From Wujia chipingensis (lineage in GTDB: Bacteria; Bacillota; Clostridia; Lachnospirales; Lachnospiraceae): DNA of 64,000 nt. The DNA is taken from contig NZ_CP060632.1 in the NCBI RefSeq assembly GCF_014337155.1, forward strand, positions 1,929,001-1,993,000, given 5' to 3'. Of this stretch, positions 1 through 8,771 are shown in pieces. The position numbers and the translations under genes are program-made. The notes beneath the pieces were generated by a model, which did no database searches, was not told the origin of the DNA, and worked only from the letters and a program-made list of their open reading frames with translations. Each line of letters opens with the position of its first letter. The stretch's first letter is position 1.

Positions 1-761
1 CCATTCTGCGGATTCATCACGATAATACATACGCGTTTTGCCTGTTTTTTCTCCAGCACCTCAAGCGCTTTCTGCGTGATATATTGCTGGATGTTTATAT
101 CTATGGACGTGACAAGATTTTGTCCGGCTGTGCCTTCCACTCTTCTCTCCGCCATATTTTCCACTTCAATGCCTCTGGCATTTGTAACGGTGTTGATGCT
201 GCCATTTTCGCCCATCAACAGATCATCATAGTATACTTCCAGCCCGACAATACCCTGATTGTCGCTACCTGTAAATCCCAGCACATGGGATGCCAGTGTA
301 CTGTACGGATAATACCGTTTGTAATCCTCATCAATCATAACGCCTGCCAGATTCATCGCGCGGATCTCATCTGCCAATTCCTTGTCCACATTGCTTTTGA
401 TTTTCTCACGCACCGAGCGTTTCTCTACACGTTTCCGGACATCTTCCTCCGGTAGTTCCAGTTTCTCACTGAGAACCCGAATTACAGTCTCCGGATCTTC
501 GATCTGGTTGTGGATTACCGAGATCGAACAGACTGCCTGATTGCCAGCAAGCACAACACCATTTCTATCATAGATGCTGCCGCGCTTTGCCTTGATGCTG
601 CGCTCACGTTCCTGTACCGCCCGCGCCCGATATCCATAATCGTCCGCCTGCACGGTCATGATGGAAACAAGCTTCACCGTTATTATAGTCAATAACGTAA
701 AAAATGCAATCACTACGATCAACAATCGCTTCCGATGGGAACTCGTAAATAAAAGCTGCAT
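1..761 (-). CDS. class B penicillin-binding protein (FtsI/SpoVD-like), 3' end off the window
   Basis: Peptidoglycan transpeptidase of the FtsI/SpoVD class, seen only as its N-terminal ~254 residues because the gene runs off the left edge. Residues ~12-32 form one membrane anchor (signal-anchor) after a basic start. A PBP dimerisation region follows, with the motif AKRGSIYDRNGVVLA typical of these enzymes, then a second conserved block with GTAGQNLVTSIDINIQ. The catalytic domain is outside the window. It starts 72 bases after the stop of the preceding PBP gene and is probably co-transcribed with the dcw genes upstream. The ATG at 761 is the only ATG before an upstream in-frame stop; the ribosome site is weak. 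Tandem division and sporulation PBPs at this position are usual in Clostridia, so this may be spoVD, but that cannot be settled here. Confidence 0.85.
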   Translation of the reverse strand, partial: MQLLFTSSHRKRLLIVVIAFFTLLTIITVKLVSIMTVQADDYGYRARAVQERERSIKAKRGSIYDRNGVVLAGNQAVCSISVIHNQIEDPETVIRVLSEKLELPEEDVRKRVEKRSVREKIKSNVDKELADEIRAMNLAGVMIDEDYKRYYPYSTLASHVLGFTGSDNQGIVGLEVYYDDLLMGENGSINTVTNARGIEVENMAERRVEGTAGQNLVTSIDINIQQYITQKALEVLEKKQAKRVCIIVMNPQN

Positions 762-833
762 ATCCGCTATCGCCCAATTCTCATTTTATAAAAATGTATT
801 CCCTGTGCGTGCGAACTATACCTGTTTTCTACA

Positions 834-2924
834 TCATCCGGTTGGTGCTTCCTGCGTTGTGTCCTGTGCAGGCGATTCTGTCGTTGCACTCGGATCTTCT
901 GTCGTTGTCTCGGTTGTCGTCTCACCCTCGGACTGCTCGACATATGGGTTGTCGCTGCCACCAGCTACATCATTGGCCGGAGCTTCTCCACCATAGATTG
1001 GCGTTGCAGGTTCATCCTCTGCCGTTGCCTCATCAATATCATATGTCTCATCCGTCTTATAAATATTCAAATATGGGAAGATAGCTTCTGCAATATCTGC
1101 AAACAAATGCGCTGCCTCGCCACTTCCTGACTGTAATTCCGGTTCATCCGCTACGACATAGATAACAACCTGTGGATCGTCCACCGGTGCAAATCCAATA
1201 AAGGAAAGAATGTATTTTCCATTTCCTCGTGGAAGCTTCTCGGCAGTACCGGTCTTACCTCCAATCTCGTAACCCTCAACGGTCGCTTTCTTACCGGTAC
1301 CTTCGGATACTACGTTCTTTAAAAACTGACGCATCTGTGCTGATACATCCTCCGAGATCGTTCTTCTGACTAGCACAGGGTCCAGATTCCGGACGATATT
1401 TCCATTTTCATCTTCGATCCGCTGTACAACACTTGGCTCATAATAATATCCGCCGTTAATCGCAGAACAAAATGCGGTTCCAACCTGCATCATGGAAGTA
1501 GTTACACCCTGTCCAAACGAAGATATCGCAAGGGATACAGCTCCCATATTATCTGCATGATATACGAGCCCACTGAGTGAGGAATCGCTTGGTTCACCCG
1601 GCAGATCGACATTCGTGGACTGTCCAAATCCAAACAACACCTGATATTTATCAAATAATGCAATTCCTTCCTTTGCTACAATCTGCATCAAAGCATCGTT
1701 GCAGGATTTCTCCAGCGCTCCGGAAAGGTCGACCATTCCATGTCCACCGTAATCATGGGAATGACACTGTATATAACGGTCCTCAATCTGCTCACCACCA
1801 TCACAGAAGAATGTATCCTCTGGTGTGATCACACCCTCTTCGAGTGCTCCGGAAATCGTAAATGTCTTATAGGTAGAACCCGGCTCAAACACATCCGATA
1901 CCGGGAAGTTACGCCATACCTTGTATAGCGCATCCACATGTTCTTCATCTGTTCCGTTTTGCTTAAAGTCCTCAAAACTGGAATATCTGGATGCCTCGAG
2001 TTCTTCCTGCGTATCGAACTGATACTGTGTCGAATCCAGATCATAAGCATCGTTTGGATCAAATGTATGGGAATTATACAGCGCCATGATCTGACAATTC
2101 TTCGGATTCATCACGAGCACGGATATATTCTTAGCGTCCTCTTCCTCCAGTTTTGCCTTTACCTTTTCCTCAACAATCTTCTGCACATTTGCATCAATAC
2201 TTGTCACAAGGTTATAGCCGTTAGTTGCCGGCTCAATCGAATTGGTCACGCCGTAATCCTCATTCAGATACGAGTATTCCCGTCCGTTCGTACCATTTAA
2301 CTCGCTGTTATAATACTCCTCGACGCCATACATGCCGACATTTCCGCTGACGGTAAATCCAAGCAGATGGCACGCAAGTTCTTTGTTCGGATAGACACGT
2401 ACATACCGCTCTTCGTAATAGATTCCAACGACATTGGAGCCTTCATCGGTTTTGCAGTATTCCTCAAATTTCTGTACTTCCTCGTACTCAACGCCCTTCT
2501 TTGCCACTACATAGTACGATTTTTCATTTGCCAGAAATCCTGCGATCTCCTCATCTGTAAATCCGAAAAATTCCTTCAGCGCTGATACCGTCGCCGTCTT
2601 TTTCTTCTCATACTGCACGATATTGGCAGGCTCTAATATCAGATCATACACCTTCTTATCCGTCGCAAGCACGGTTCCGTTCGCATCGACAATATCACCA
2701 CGCTTATACGGAATCACTTTGCTGGAATAGCCCTGTTGCGTCAACACCTGCTGCTTATACTGGCTTCCTTTTTGTGCATTGATCCAGATAATTTTTGCAC
2801 CAAGCACACCAAATCCAACCATGACACACCCAAACACAAATTTCAATCTGCCGCGCATCCGGTTGGTAAATACCTTTCGCTTTCGTTTTCTTCTATTTTC
2901 TCTGTTTTGTGGTCTTCTAGTCAT
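834..2924 (-). CDS. ftsI: class B penicillin-binding protein, septal transpeptidase
   Basis: Monofunctional transpeptidase that cross-links peptidoglycan, most likely during division. The 696-residue protein has a basic cytoplasmic tail (to ~30), one membrane anchor (~31-50), a PBP dimerisation domain and a transpeptidase domain with the three active-site motifs: STYK (SxxK, nucleophile Ser), SCN (SxN) and KTGTAEK (KTG). It sits in the dcw cluster directly after the FtsL-like gene and 72 bases before a second PBP. The C-terminal ~60 residues past the last transpeptidase strand are an acidic, Thr/Ser/Pro-rich tail with ETTTETTTE repeats, unlike the compact ending of most FtsI proteins. No PASTA domain is visible. 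The neighbouring second PBP makes the split between the ftsI and spoVD roles uncertain. Confidence 0.9.
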   Translation of the reverse strand: MTRRPQNRENRRKRKRKVFTNRMRGRLKFVFGCVMVGFGVLGAKIIWINAQKGSQYKQQVLTQQGYSSKVIPYKRGDIVDANGTVLATDKKVYDLILEPANIVQYEKKKTATVSALKEFFGFTDEEIAGFLANEKSYYVVAKKGVEYEEVQKFEEYCKTDEGSNVVGIYYEERYVRVYPNKELACHLLGFTVSGNVGMYGVEEYYNSELNGTNGREYSYLNEDYGVTNSIEPATNGYNLVTSIDANVQKIVEEKVKAKLEEEDAKNISVLVMNPKNCQIMALYNSHTFDPNDAYDLDSTQYQFDTQEELEASRYSSFEDFKQNGTDEEHVDALYKVWRNFPVSDVFEPGSTYKTFTISGALEEGVITPEDTFFCDGGEQIEDRYIQCHSHDYGGHGMVDLSGALEKSCNDALMQIVAKEGIALFDKYQVLFGFGQSTNVDLPGEPSDSSLSGLVYHADNMGAVSLAISSFGQGVTTSMMQVGTAFCSAINGGYYYEPSVVQRIEDENGNIVRNLDPVLVRRTISEDVSAQMRQFLKNVVSEGTGKKATVEGYEIGGKTGTAEKLPRGNGKYILSFIGFAPVDDPQVVIYVVADEPELQSGSGEAAHLFADIAEAIFPYLNIYKTDETYDIDEATAEDEPATPIYGGEAPANDVAGGSDNPYVEQSEGETTTETTTEDPSATTESPAQDTTQEAPTG

Positions 2925-2982
2925 ACTTTTACCTCAACCGCAAAAATCGAGCAGCGAAACTGCTCGACTTTTGATCTACATC

Positions 2983-3498
2983 CTAATTCGAACCCGGAAC
3001 ATCCTGATACTGTTTTACATAATCTTCATTGGCACTGTCATAATAAATGATCTGTCCCTTCTTAGCGTAGACCATGCCAAGTTCATTGGTTGCTACATTG
3101 TAAATATCGTCCAATGTATACATATTATTCAAACGAAGCTTATGTGCTGCGTTATCATCTTCGATCTTTTCAAGTTCTGCCTCTAAGGCACTGATGTTGT
3201 TCTGCTGTGTGCTGATCTTCGTATTCAGATATAACATCAATACGCTTGATCCAACAACCAGACATACCATAAATGCCATAAACAGCATATATCCTGCGGA
3301 GAATGCCAGCGTCTTTTTGGTCTGCGCAGTCACTCTGCGCCGTACCTTTGGTCGTTCCTGCGGACGCTGTTGTGGAGCAACTCTACGGCTCGGTGCCTTT
3401 CTTTCCGGCTCATGCACACGGCGTGCCGGAGCTGCGTACATCTGTCTTGCAGCCGTACCGTCTACATAATTCATTTGTCTTCTAACCTGTTGTGCCAT
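2983..3498 (-). CDS. ftsL: FtsL-like division protein (membrane-anchored coiled coil)
   Basis: Small bitopic protein at the ftsL position between rsmH and the PBP gene. About 60 cytoplasmic residues rich in Arg, Gln and Pro precede one transmembrane helix (~75-100), then a periplasm-side coiled coil (QQNNISALEAELEKIEDDNA) and a short C-terminal tail. FtsL with DivIC/FtsB recruits the septal synthase; that role is inferred from topology and synteny because FtsL sequences diverge strongly. The ATG at 3498 is chosen over GTG at 3507 because AAGGAG lies 8 bases before it. The rsmH stop is 18 bases upstream, so the two are probably one transcript. Confidence 0.8.
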   Translation of the reverse strand: MAQQVRRQMNYVDGTAARQMYAAPARRVHEPERKAPSRRVAPQQRPQERPKVRRRVTAQTKKTLAFSAGYMLFMAFMVCLVVGSSVLMLYLNTKISTQQNNISALEAELEKIEDDNAAHKLRLNNMYTLDDIYNVATNELGMVYAKKGQIIYYDSANEDYVKQYQDVPGSN

Positions 3499-3516
3499 AT
3501 CAATCACTCCTTAAAA

Positions 3517-4458
3517 TCATACATCTGCTTTTTCAAATACCCGCAGCTTGGAACTCTTTGCCCGACTGTTTTCTGCCAGTTCCTGTTCACTTGGAACAAT
3601 CGGCTTTCTGGTAATCACCTTGCCAGTCGGCTTCTTCCCACATACACAAACCGGGAACTCCGGTGGACATGTACATGGATTCATATTTCTTTTAAATATC
3701 GTTTTTACAATCCTGTCTTCCAACGAATGGAATGTGATCACGCTCAATCTGCCACCTGGATTCAGCCATGAGATCATAGTATCTAACGAATTCTCCAGCA
3801 CATCCAGCTCGTGATTCAATTCAATCCGAATCGCCTGAAATGTTTTCTTGGACGGGTGTCCCTGTCCCTGCCGGACTTTCGCCGGGATCGCCGCCTTGAT
3901 GATCTCGTTTAACTGTCCGGTTGTCTCTATCACCTGCTCCTGTCTCGCCTTGACGATATGCTTTGCAATATTCTTAGCGAAACTGTCCTCGCCATAATCG
4001 CGGATCACATGGTACAGCTCCATTTCAGAATATTCATTTACAATATCCTTCGCTGTCATAGTACTTTCCTGATTCATCCGCATATCAAGCGGCGTGTCCT
4101 CACGATAAGTAAACCCACGTTCCACATTATCAAGCTGATACGAGGAGACACCGAGATCCAGAACGATTCCGTCAACACCGCTCACAGAACAGTTCTTCAA
4201 TACGGCATCAATATCCTGATAGTTGGAATGCACGATCGTTACACGATCTTTGTAATCCTTCAACCGCTCGGTCGCCGCTGCAATCGCATCCAGATCCTGA
4301 TCGATTCCGATCAGTCTACCTTTGTCCGAAAGCCGCTTGCAGATCTCTAAGGAATGTCCACCCCCACCGAGGGTTCCATCCACATAGATTCCATCCGGTT
4401 TTATATTCAGACTGTCAATTGTCTCATCTAAAAGTACCGATTTGTGTTTAAATTCCAT
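3517..4458 (-). CDS. rsmH: 16S rRNA (cytosine(1402)-N(4))-methyltransferase
   Basis: RsmH/MraW, an S-adenosylmethionine-dependent enzyme that methylates N4 of C1402 in the 16S rRNA decoding centre. The 313-residue length is normal. The SAM-binding loop [10 protein letters not shown] is near residue 30, IGIDQDLDA is the acidic strand-2 motif, and the family signatures [15 protein letters not shown] and [17 protein letters not shown] are present. Near the C-terminus is a [13 protein letters not shown] segment found in many Firmicute RsmH proteins. The gene begins 11 bases after the mraZ stop, the standard mraZ-rsmH-ftsL-ftsI order. Confidence 0.97.
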   Translation of the reverse strand: MEFKHKSVLLDETIDSLNIKPDGIYVDGTLGGGGHSLEICKRLSDKGRLIGIDQDLDAIAAATERLKDYKDRVTIVHSNYQDIDAVLKNCSVSGVDGIVLDLGVSSYQLDNVERGFTYREDTPLDMRMNQESTMTAKDIVNEYSEMELYHVIRDYGEDSFAKNIAKHIVKARQEQVIETTGQLNEIIKAAIPAKVRQGQGHPSKKTFQAIRIELNHELDVLENSLDTMISWLNPGGRLSVITFHSLEDRIVKTIFKRNMNPCTCPPEFPVCVCGKKPTGKVITRKPIVPSEQELAENSRAKSSKLRVFEKADV

Positions 4459-4469
4459 CGCAGCCTCCC

Positions 4470-4910
4470 TTAGATGTTGAACAACTCACCAATCTCGGCG
4501 ATTTCTTTCAGGTCAATCTCTTCTGGGCTGTTGATCTTATCCCAGGCTGCCTTATCCCAGATTGCTACGGTATCCGTATGTCCAATCATGACAACCTCGC
4601 GATCAATGCCCGCATATTCACGTAATTTTTGTGGAATTACAATACGATACTGACTATCCATCTCGCAGACAACCGCAGATCCCTCGTAGAAATCACGAAG
4701 ACGTCTTGCCTGGAAATTACTCTTTGGCAGTGCAGCAAGCTTCTCTGCGAATTTTGTCCACTCTGCTTCCGGATATACGTCAATGTTATGATCCATACCG
4801 TTGCACAGCACAAATTTATCCCCAAGTTCCTGACGGAATCTTATGGGAATAATCAATCTGCCCTTTGCATCGAGGCCATGATTCGATTCTCCTATCATAC
4901 CCATTGACAT
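4470..4910 (-). CDS. mraZ: transcriptional regulator MraZ
   Basis: First gene of the division and cell-wall cluster. MraZ is an AbrB-like DNA-binding protein that forms rings and regulates its own operon. The 146-residue protein has two SpoVT/AbrB-like repeats: one around [19 protein letters not shown] and one around [18 protein letters not shown]. The DAKGRLxxPxxxR and D-RIVIP signatures are intact. Three closely spaced Met codons (MSMGM) make the exact start ambiguous within four codons. The array of phased TGG repeats upstream (4965-5011) is the likely self-operator. Confidence 0.96.
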   Translation of the reverse strand: MSMGMIGESNHGLDAKGRLIIPIRFRQELGDKFVLCNGMDHNIDVYPEAEWTKFAEKLAALPKSNFQARRLRDFYEGSAVVCEMDSQYRIVIPQKLREYAGIDREVVMIGHTDTVAIWDKAAWDKINSPEEIDLKEIAEIGELFNI

Positions 4911-4964
4911 ATAGCTTCACCTTTCGTATTGCATGCAATGTTCTTCCCTGTGTGGGAACAACCT

Positions 4965-5011
4965 CCACTGAGCACCACTTGACATCCATTTCACTGCCAC
5001 TCAGCTTCCAC
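4965..5011 (-). promoter_or_regulatory. MraZ-box array, five phased (G/A)TGG repeats
   Basis: On the minus strand the tetramer GTGG (once ATGG) occurs five times, with complements at 4965, 4975, 4986, 4997 and 5008, spaced 10, 11, 11 and 11 bases. That places one repeat per helical turn, about 55-100 bases before the mraZ start. MraZ of other bacteria binds tandem TGG-containing repeats with about 10-bp spacing in the mraZ promoter, so this is very probably the autoregulatory operator. I could not pick a clear -35/-10 pair. A short TTCCC/GGGAA dyad lies between the array and the gene. Confidence 0.65.
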
Positions 5012-5030
5012 TTGTGTTTCATTGTAACGC

Positions 5031-5068
5031 AAAAAAAAGGGAAATGCAATACCAATTTGCATTTCCCT
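5031..5068 (-). terminator. intrinsic terminator after lgt
   Basis: Minus-strand hairpin with arms GGGAAATGCAA and TTGCATTTCCC, followed by a run of eight U. It lies just past the lgt stop and separates lgt from the mraZ transcript. Confidence 0.9.
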
Positions 5069-5096
5069 TGTCCATTTCTTACAATTTTTAATTGAT

Positions 5097-6029
5097 TTAT
5101 TGTTCCTTTTTTCCTGCTGGTGCCTGTTTTTTTACGGTATCCATCCGTTTTTTTACAATCAGCACGGAACAAGCCAGTACACAGATTGCTGCAAGCAGCT
5201 GGGACACCTTCATATTAATAAACGGAATCATCAAAGAATCCGAACGCAGTCCCTCGATCCATACACGTCCCATTCCATAGCCCCACAGATACATAAGGAA
5301 GATTTCTCCATCGAACTTCTTGTGTTTCCGATAGATGATAATGACGATCAACAAAATCAAATTCCACACTGATTCATACAGGAAAGTCGGATGCACGGTG
5401 ATCCACTGCATACCATCGTAGACCTGCATATGGTTTGCCATCTCCGAAGTGATGATACCGGAGTTAATCATACCGGTCAGGGTTCCTTTGCCAACATAAT
5501 AGTCGGTCGGAATTGCCATCGCAAAAAGCGAATTCGTGTAATCGCCAAATGCTTCGCGGTTGAAGAAATTACCCCAGCGTCCCATAATCTGTCCGATCAA
5601 AAGCCCCATCGTCACCGTATCGGCAAGCACAGAGAACTTCATCTTCCGCTTCTTCGCAAAGACGATTGCAACAATCGCACCTGCAATCACGCCACCATAG
5701 ATGGCAAGTCCGCCACTCCGGATATCGATCAGATCGAACAACGTCTTCCCGAAGCTTTTGCCCTTCTGGAAATACGAATCCCAACTGAATATAATATAGT
5801 AGAGCCGCGCACCGAGGATCGCCGGGATGATCAGCCAGAGCATGAAATCCAGATACGTGTCCTCGCTCTGCCCGGTCCGTTTTGCTTCCTTGCTGATTGC
5901 AAGGAACGCGAGCACAAATCCAAGTGCTATGATCACACCATAAAATTTGATTTCAAATCCAAAGATCGTGAAACCGTCTTTGATATTTTTTAATACTATC
6001 CCAAGATTTGGGAATCTGATATCATACAT
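5097..6029 (-). CDS. lgt: prolipoprotein diacylglyceryl transferase
   Basis: Integral membrane enzyme that moves a diacylglyceryl group from phosphatidylglycerol to the lipobox Cys of prolipoproteins, the first step of lipoprotein maturation. The 310-residue protein shows about seven hydrophobic helices, the YGVIIALGF entry motif, a DIRSGGLAIYGGVIAGA block (family H/R-GG-YG), and the Lgt signature GQIMGRWGNFFNREAFG around residues 150-166 with the conserved Arg and Asn. It is followed by a strong terminator and lies 62 bases downstream of ychF. Confidence 0.97.
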   Translation of the reverse strand: MYDIRFPNLGIVLKNIKDGFTIFGFEIKFYGVIIALGFVLAFLAISKEAKRTGQSEDTYLDFMLWLIIPAILGARLYYIIFSWDSYFQKGKSFGKTLFDLIDIRSGGLAIYGGVIAGAIVAIVFAKKRKMKFSVLADTVTMGLLIGQIMGRWGNFFNREAFGDYTNSLFAMAIPTDYYVGKGTLTGMINSGIITSEMANHMQVYDGMQWITVHPTFLYESVWNLILLIVIIIYRKHKKFDGEIFLMYLWGYGMGRVWIEGLRSDSLMIPFINMKVSQLLAAICVLACSVLIVKKRMDTVKKQAPAGKKEQ

Positions 6030-6091
6030 AGTTTTTCCTTTTTATTTTCGTCTATAGACTCTATTGATAAGTTTTTCACAACGATATAGTT

Positions 6092-7189
6092 TTATACATT
6101 AAACTTGAATAAAATCACATCGCCATCCTGCACGACGTATTCTTTTCCTTCCTGACGTACAAGGCCTTTTTCCTTCGCCGCAAGCATGTTGCCGCTCTCC
6201 ATCAGATCATCGTAAGCAACAACCTCTGCCTTGATGAATCCACGTTCAAAATCCGTATGAATCTTACCTGCTGCCTGTGGTGCCTTCGTGCCCTTCGTGA
6301 TTGTCCATGCACGTGTCTCATCCGGACCACTTGTCAGGTAACTGATGAGTCCAAGCAGAGAATAACTTGCCTTGATCAGCTTATCCAAACCGGACTCCGA
6401 TACGCCAAGCTCCTCTAAGAACATCTGCTTCTCATCATCATCTAACTCGGAGATCTCCTGCTCAATCTGTGCACATACAGCAAATACTTCACTGCCAAAT
6501 TCCTTCGCATATTCGCGCACCTTCTGTACATATGGATTACCCGCTCCATCATCTGCCAGATCATCCTCCGATACATTTGCCGCATAGATTACCGGCTTGC
6601 CTGTCAGCAGGTTGTATTCCTTCATCCACTTGATCTCGTCCTCATCGTCTGTCTCAAAGGAGATTGCAAGCTTTCCGGATTCGAGATGCTCCTTGATCCG
6701 CTTCTGCAGATCGACTTCCTTTGCAAGTTCCTTGTTATTGGCTGCGCCACGCTGTCCCTTCGCGATTCGACGGTCAAGTACCTCGATATCTGCGAAGATC
6801 AGCTCATAATTGATTGTCTCGATATCGCGGATCGGATCAACCGAACCATCGACATGAATGACATTTGGATCTTCAAAGCAACGTACAACATGCACAATCG
6901 CATCTGTCTCACGAATGTTGGATAAGAACTGGTTTCCAAGTCCTTCTCCCTTAGATGCACCCTTTACAAGTCCTGCAATATCAACGAACTCAATCACAGC
7001 CGGTGTTGTCTTCGCTGAATGATACATCTCGGTCAGCTTGTCAAGCCGCTTGTCCGGTACCGGTACGACACCCACGTTCGGATCGATCGTACAGAACGGA
7101 TAGTTCGCGCTTTCCGCGCCCGCCTTTGTCAAAGAATTAAATAATGTGGACTTTCCGACGTTCGGAAGCCCGACGATTCCTAGTTTCAT
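6092..7189 (-). CDS. ychF: redox-regulated ATPase YchF (OLA1-like)
   Basis: Obg-family P-loop protein that prefers ATP to GTP and associates with ribosomes. The G1 motif GLPNVGKST is at residues 6-14, G3 is [20 protein letters not shown], and the C-terminal TGS domain ends with [12 protein letters not shown] and [18 protein letters not shown]. Length 365 is normal. The gene begins at a clear ATG with a purine-rich leader and has no close partner upstream, where the accessory block begins. Confidence 0.97.
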   Translation of the reverse strand: MKLGIVGLPNVGKSTLFNSLTKAGAESANYPFCTIDPNVGVVPVPDKRLDKLTEMYHSAKTTPAVIEFVDIAGLVKGASKGEGLGNQFLSNIRETDAIVHVVRCFEDPNVIHVDGSVDPIRDIETINYELIFADIEVLDRRIAKGQRGAANNKELAKEVDLQKRIKEHLESGKLAISFETDDEDEIKWMKEYNLLTGKPVIYAANVSEDDLADDGAGNPYVQKVREYAKEFGSEVFAVCAQIEQEISELDDDEKQMFLEELGVSESGLDKLIKASYSLLGLISYLTSGPDETRAWTITKGTKAPQAAGKIHTDFERGFIKAEVVAYDDLMESGNMLAAKEKGLVRQEGKEYVVQDGDVILFKFNV

Positions 7190-7349
7190 TTTATGTTATC
7201 TCCTTTGTTCTTTGTTCAGCTGTTGTGTGAACATACCGCGCTTCTTTCGTAACTAAAGAAGCCACGCATTCAGCATATACTATACTATAACGTGGCCCAA
7301 TTGTAAATTCTAAAGTTGATAATTACCCTTACAAAATGAATAAATTGTC

Positions 7350-7571
7350 TTATATCTCAACATTGTCCAGGATGTATTTTTCAAACTCTGTTCGCTTAAT
7401 CAGTTTCTTCTTTCCTACATACAGCACAAATGTACAAGTTGGATTCCTAAGCAACTCTTCAAGCTTATTTAACCCTATATGCGAATACGCTGATGCTTTT
7501 TGTTTTGTAAGCATAAACTTATTCCAGATAGGTATTTCATCCGGTTCAAAATCTTTTATTTGTTCCATCAT
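7350..7571 (-). CDS. orphan Tn916-type excisionase
   Basis: A 73-residue protein resembling Xis of Tn916: IPIWNKFMLTKQKASAYSHIG corresponds to the IPIWxxxxLTxxEASxYFxIG start of that family, followed by a winged-helix segment and a basic KKLIKRTEFEKYI end. Excisionases bend DNA at the ends of integrated elements together with a tyrosine integrase. No integrase is next to it, so it is probably left from a decayed conjugative element. GGAGG lies 10 bases before the ATG at 7571, so it may still be expressed. The opposite strand begins an IS remnant 66 bases away. Confidence 0.75.
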   Translation of the reverse strand: MMEQIKDFEPDEIPIWNKFMLTKQKASAYSHIGLNKLEELLRNPTCTFVLYVGKKKLIKRTEFEKYILDNVEI

Positions 7572-7636
7572 ATATACCTAACCTCCATATTCTTTCTAAA
7601 CGTCTCATTCGACGTATTTTCCATCTTTTATACATA

Positions 7637-8074
7637 TTTTGATTCTCTTGATGAAAACTGCATGTATTACGATATTGAATTCCGTATTGTACGTATTCGC
7701 CTTGATAATGGAACCTATATCTGTATTGCCACCAATCTTTCAGAAGAAGAATTTCCCCTGGAAGAAATCAATAAACTTTACCGGATGCGCTGGAGCGAGG
7801 AAACAAGCTTCCGTGAACTCAAATACACCATCACAGTAAACATATGCAGGGCATATCTCAAACATGGTGGTAACGAAACAGAGACCATGCTTCTCATACA
7901 AAAGTATCTGACACCTGTCAGGTACAATCGAAAATATCCTATCCACCTCCGTCCAAAGAGAAATAGGGATTTCATGTATCGGGTTGCATAAATCTCGTTA
8001 CCATTATACTGCGTTATGAGGCAGATATGCAATCTGTCTTTTTGTCATAAAAAACCTTATCTAAATGACATTGA
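7637..8074 (+). mobile_element. IS4-type transposase remnant, copy 1 (internally deleted) plus xre tail
   Basis: Plus-strand C-terminal part of a DDE transposase, reading to a stop at 7991. LYRMRWSEETSFRELKY gives the IS4-family YREK pattern (Y-x2-R-x3-E-x6-K) with the third catalytic acid. Immediately after KYTI the frame jumps to VNICRAYLKHGG, so the segment that normally lies between was deleted in frame. The N-terminal two thirds and both insertion ends are missing. The block is nearly identical to 16727-17291. It also carries, at 8050-8074, a copy of the end of the xre gene that is intact at 17274. It cannot transpose by itself. Confidence 0.8.
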
Positions 8075-8198
8075 ATGATTTATTTTCTATCTAAAATTTT
8101 ATTAAACCGACTAAAGACTCCATAGTTTGTGTGTTTGACTTACTGTTTATATCTATCTTCTCCTAAATATTTTTCTAGTCATTGCAATATAAAATTGC

Positions 8199-8771
8199 TT
8201 ATACAGTCTCTCCCTTAAGAGTCCTGGTATTCTGGATAATATACAGAGCGACCGATATGACCATCATTATAGCGCACAAACCAATCAACAGATCTGATAC
8301 CATCGGTGTAATGTGGAACCATATAATATGCACCGCTGCAGTTCCATATAATAAAAAGGTTACTATCTTTCCATGCCAGTCTGCACCATGTACTTTTCCT
8401 GTCTTTCGTATCACAAGACATCCACTGACTACCATATACAGCTCCTTACCTGCCATTATTACGATTAAAAGAAGCACATGCGGAAAACGAGTAAACAGAC
8501 AGATTAACATCGCTGCCTGTGTCAGCTTATCAGCCACCGGATCAAGTATTTTTCCTAAATTACTAATCCTATGGAATCTTCTTGCGATATATCCATCAGC
8601 AAGATCCGTAAGACCAGACAGCAATAAGATTTCACCAGCTAACAGAGGATTTTTCTTAACACAATAACTCCATATAATTACCGGAATCAGACAAAGCCGA
8701 AAAAAAGAAAGAAGATTAGGAACCGTAATAATTCTATTCAAATTTTCTTCCTGATTCACTTCACTCTGCAT
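8199..8771 (-). CDS. CDP-alcohol phosphatidyltransferase (PgsA-like)
   Basis: Membrane enzyme that joins CDP-diacylglycerol to an alcohol, most likely glycerol 3-phosphate, giving phosphatidylglycerol phosphate. The complete CDP-OH-P motif DG-x2-AR-x8-G-x3-D-x3-D is in DLADGYIARRFHR and NLGKILDPVADK (residues ~56-83), with about five further hydrophobic helices. Length 190 fits PgsA. Its start overlaps the FUSC gene stop by 11 bases, so it is the last gene of that operon. It is probably a second, accessory phospholipid synthase on the island and not the housekeeping one. Substrate assignment is inference. Confidence 0.8.
   Translation of the reverse strand: MQSEVNQEENLNRIITVPNLLSFFRLCLIPVIIWSYCVKKNPLLAGEILLLSGLTDLADGYIARRFHRISNLGKILDPVADKLTQAAMLICLFTRFPHVLLLIVIMAGKELYMVVSGCLVIRKTGKVHGADWHGKIVTFLLYGTAAVHIIWFHITPMVSDLLIGLCAIMMVISVALYIIQNTRTLKGETV

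Noticed and set aside
834..1084. Plus-strand and alternative-frame reading frames over the penicillin-binding protein genes
   Set aside because: They are shadows of the minus-strand coding frames, with low-complexity translations and no ribosome sites.
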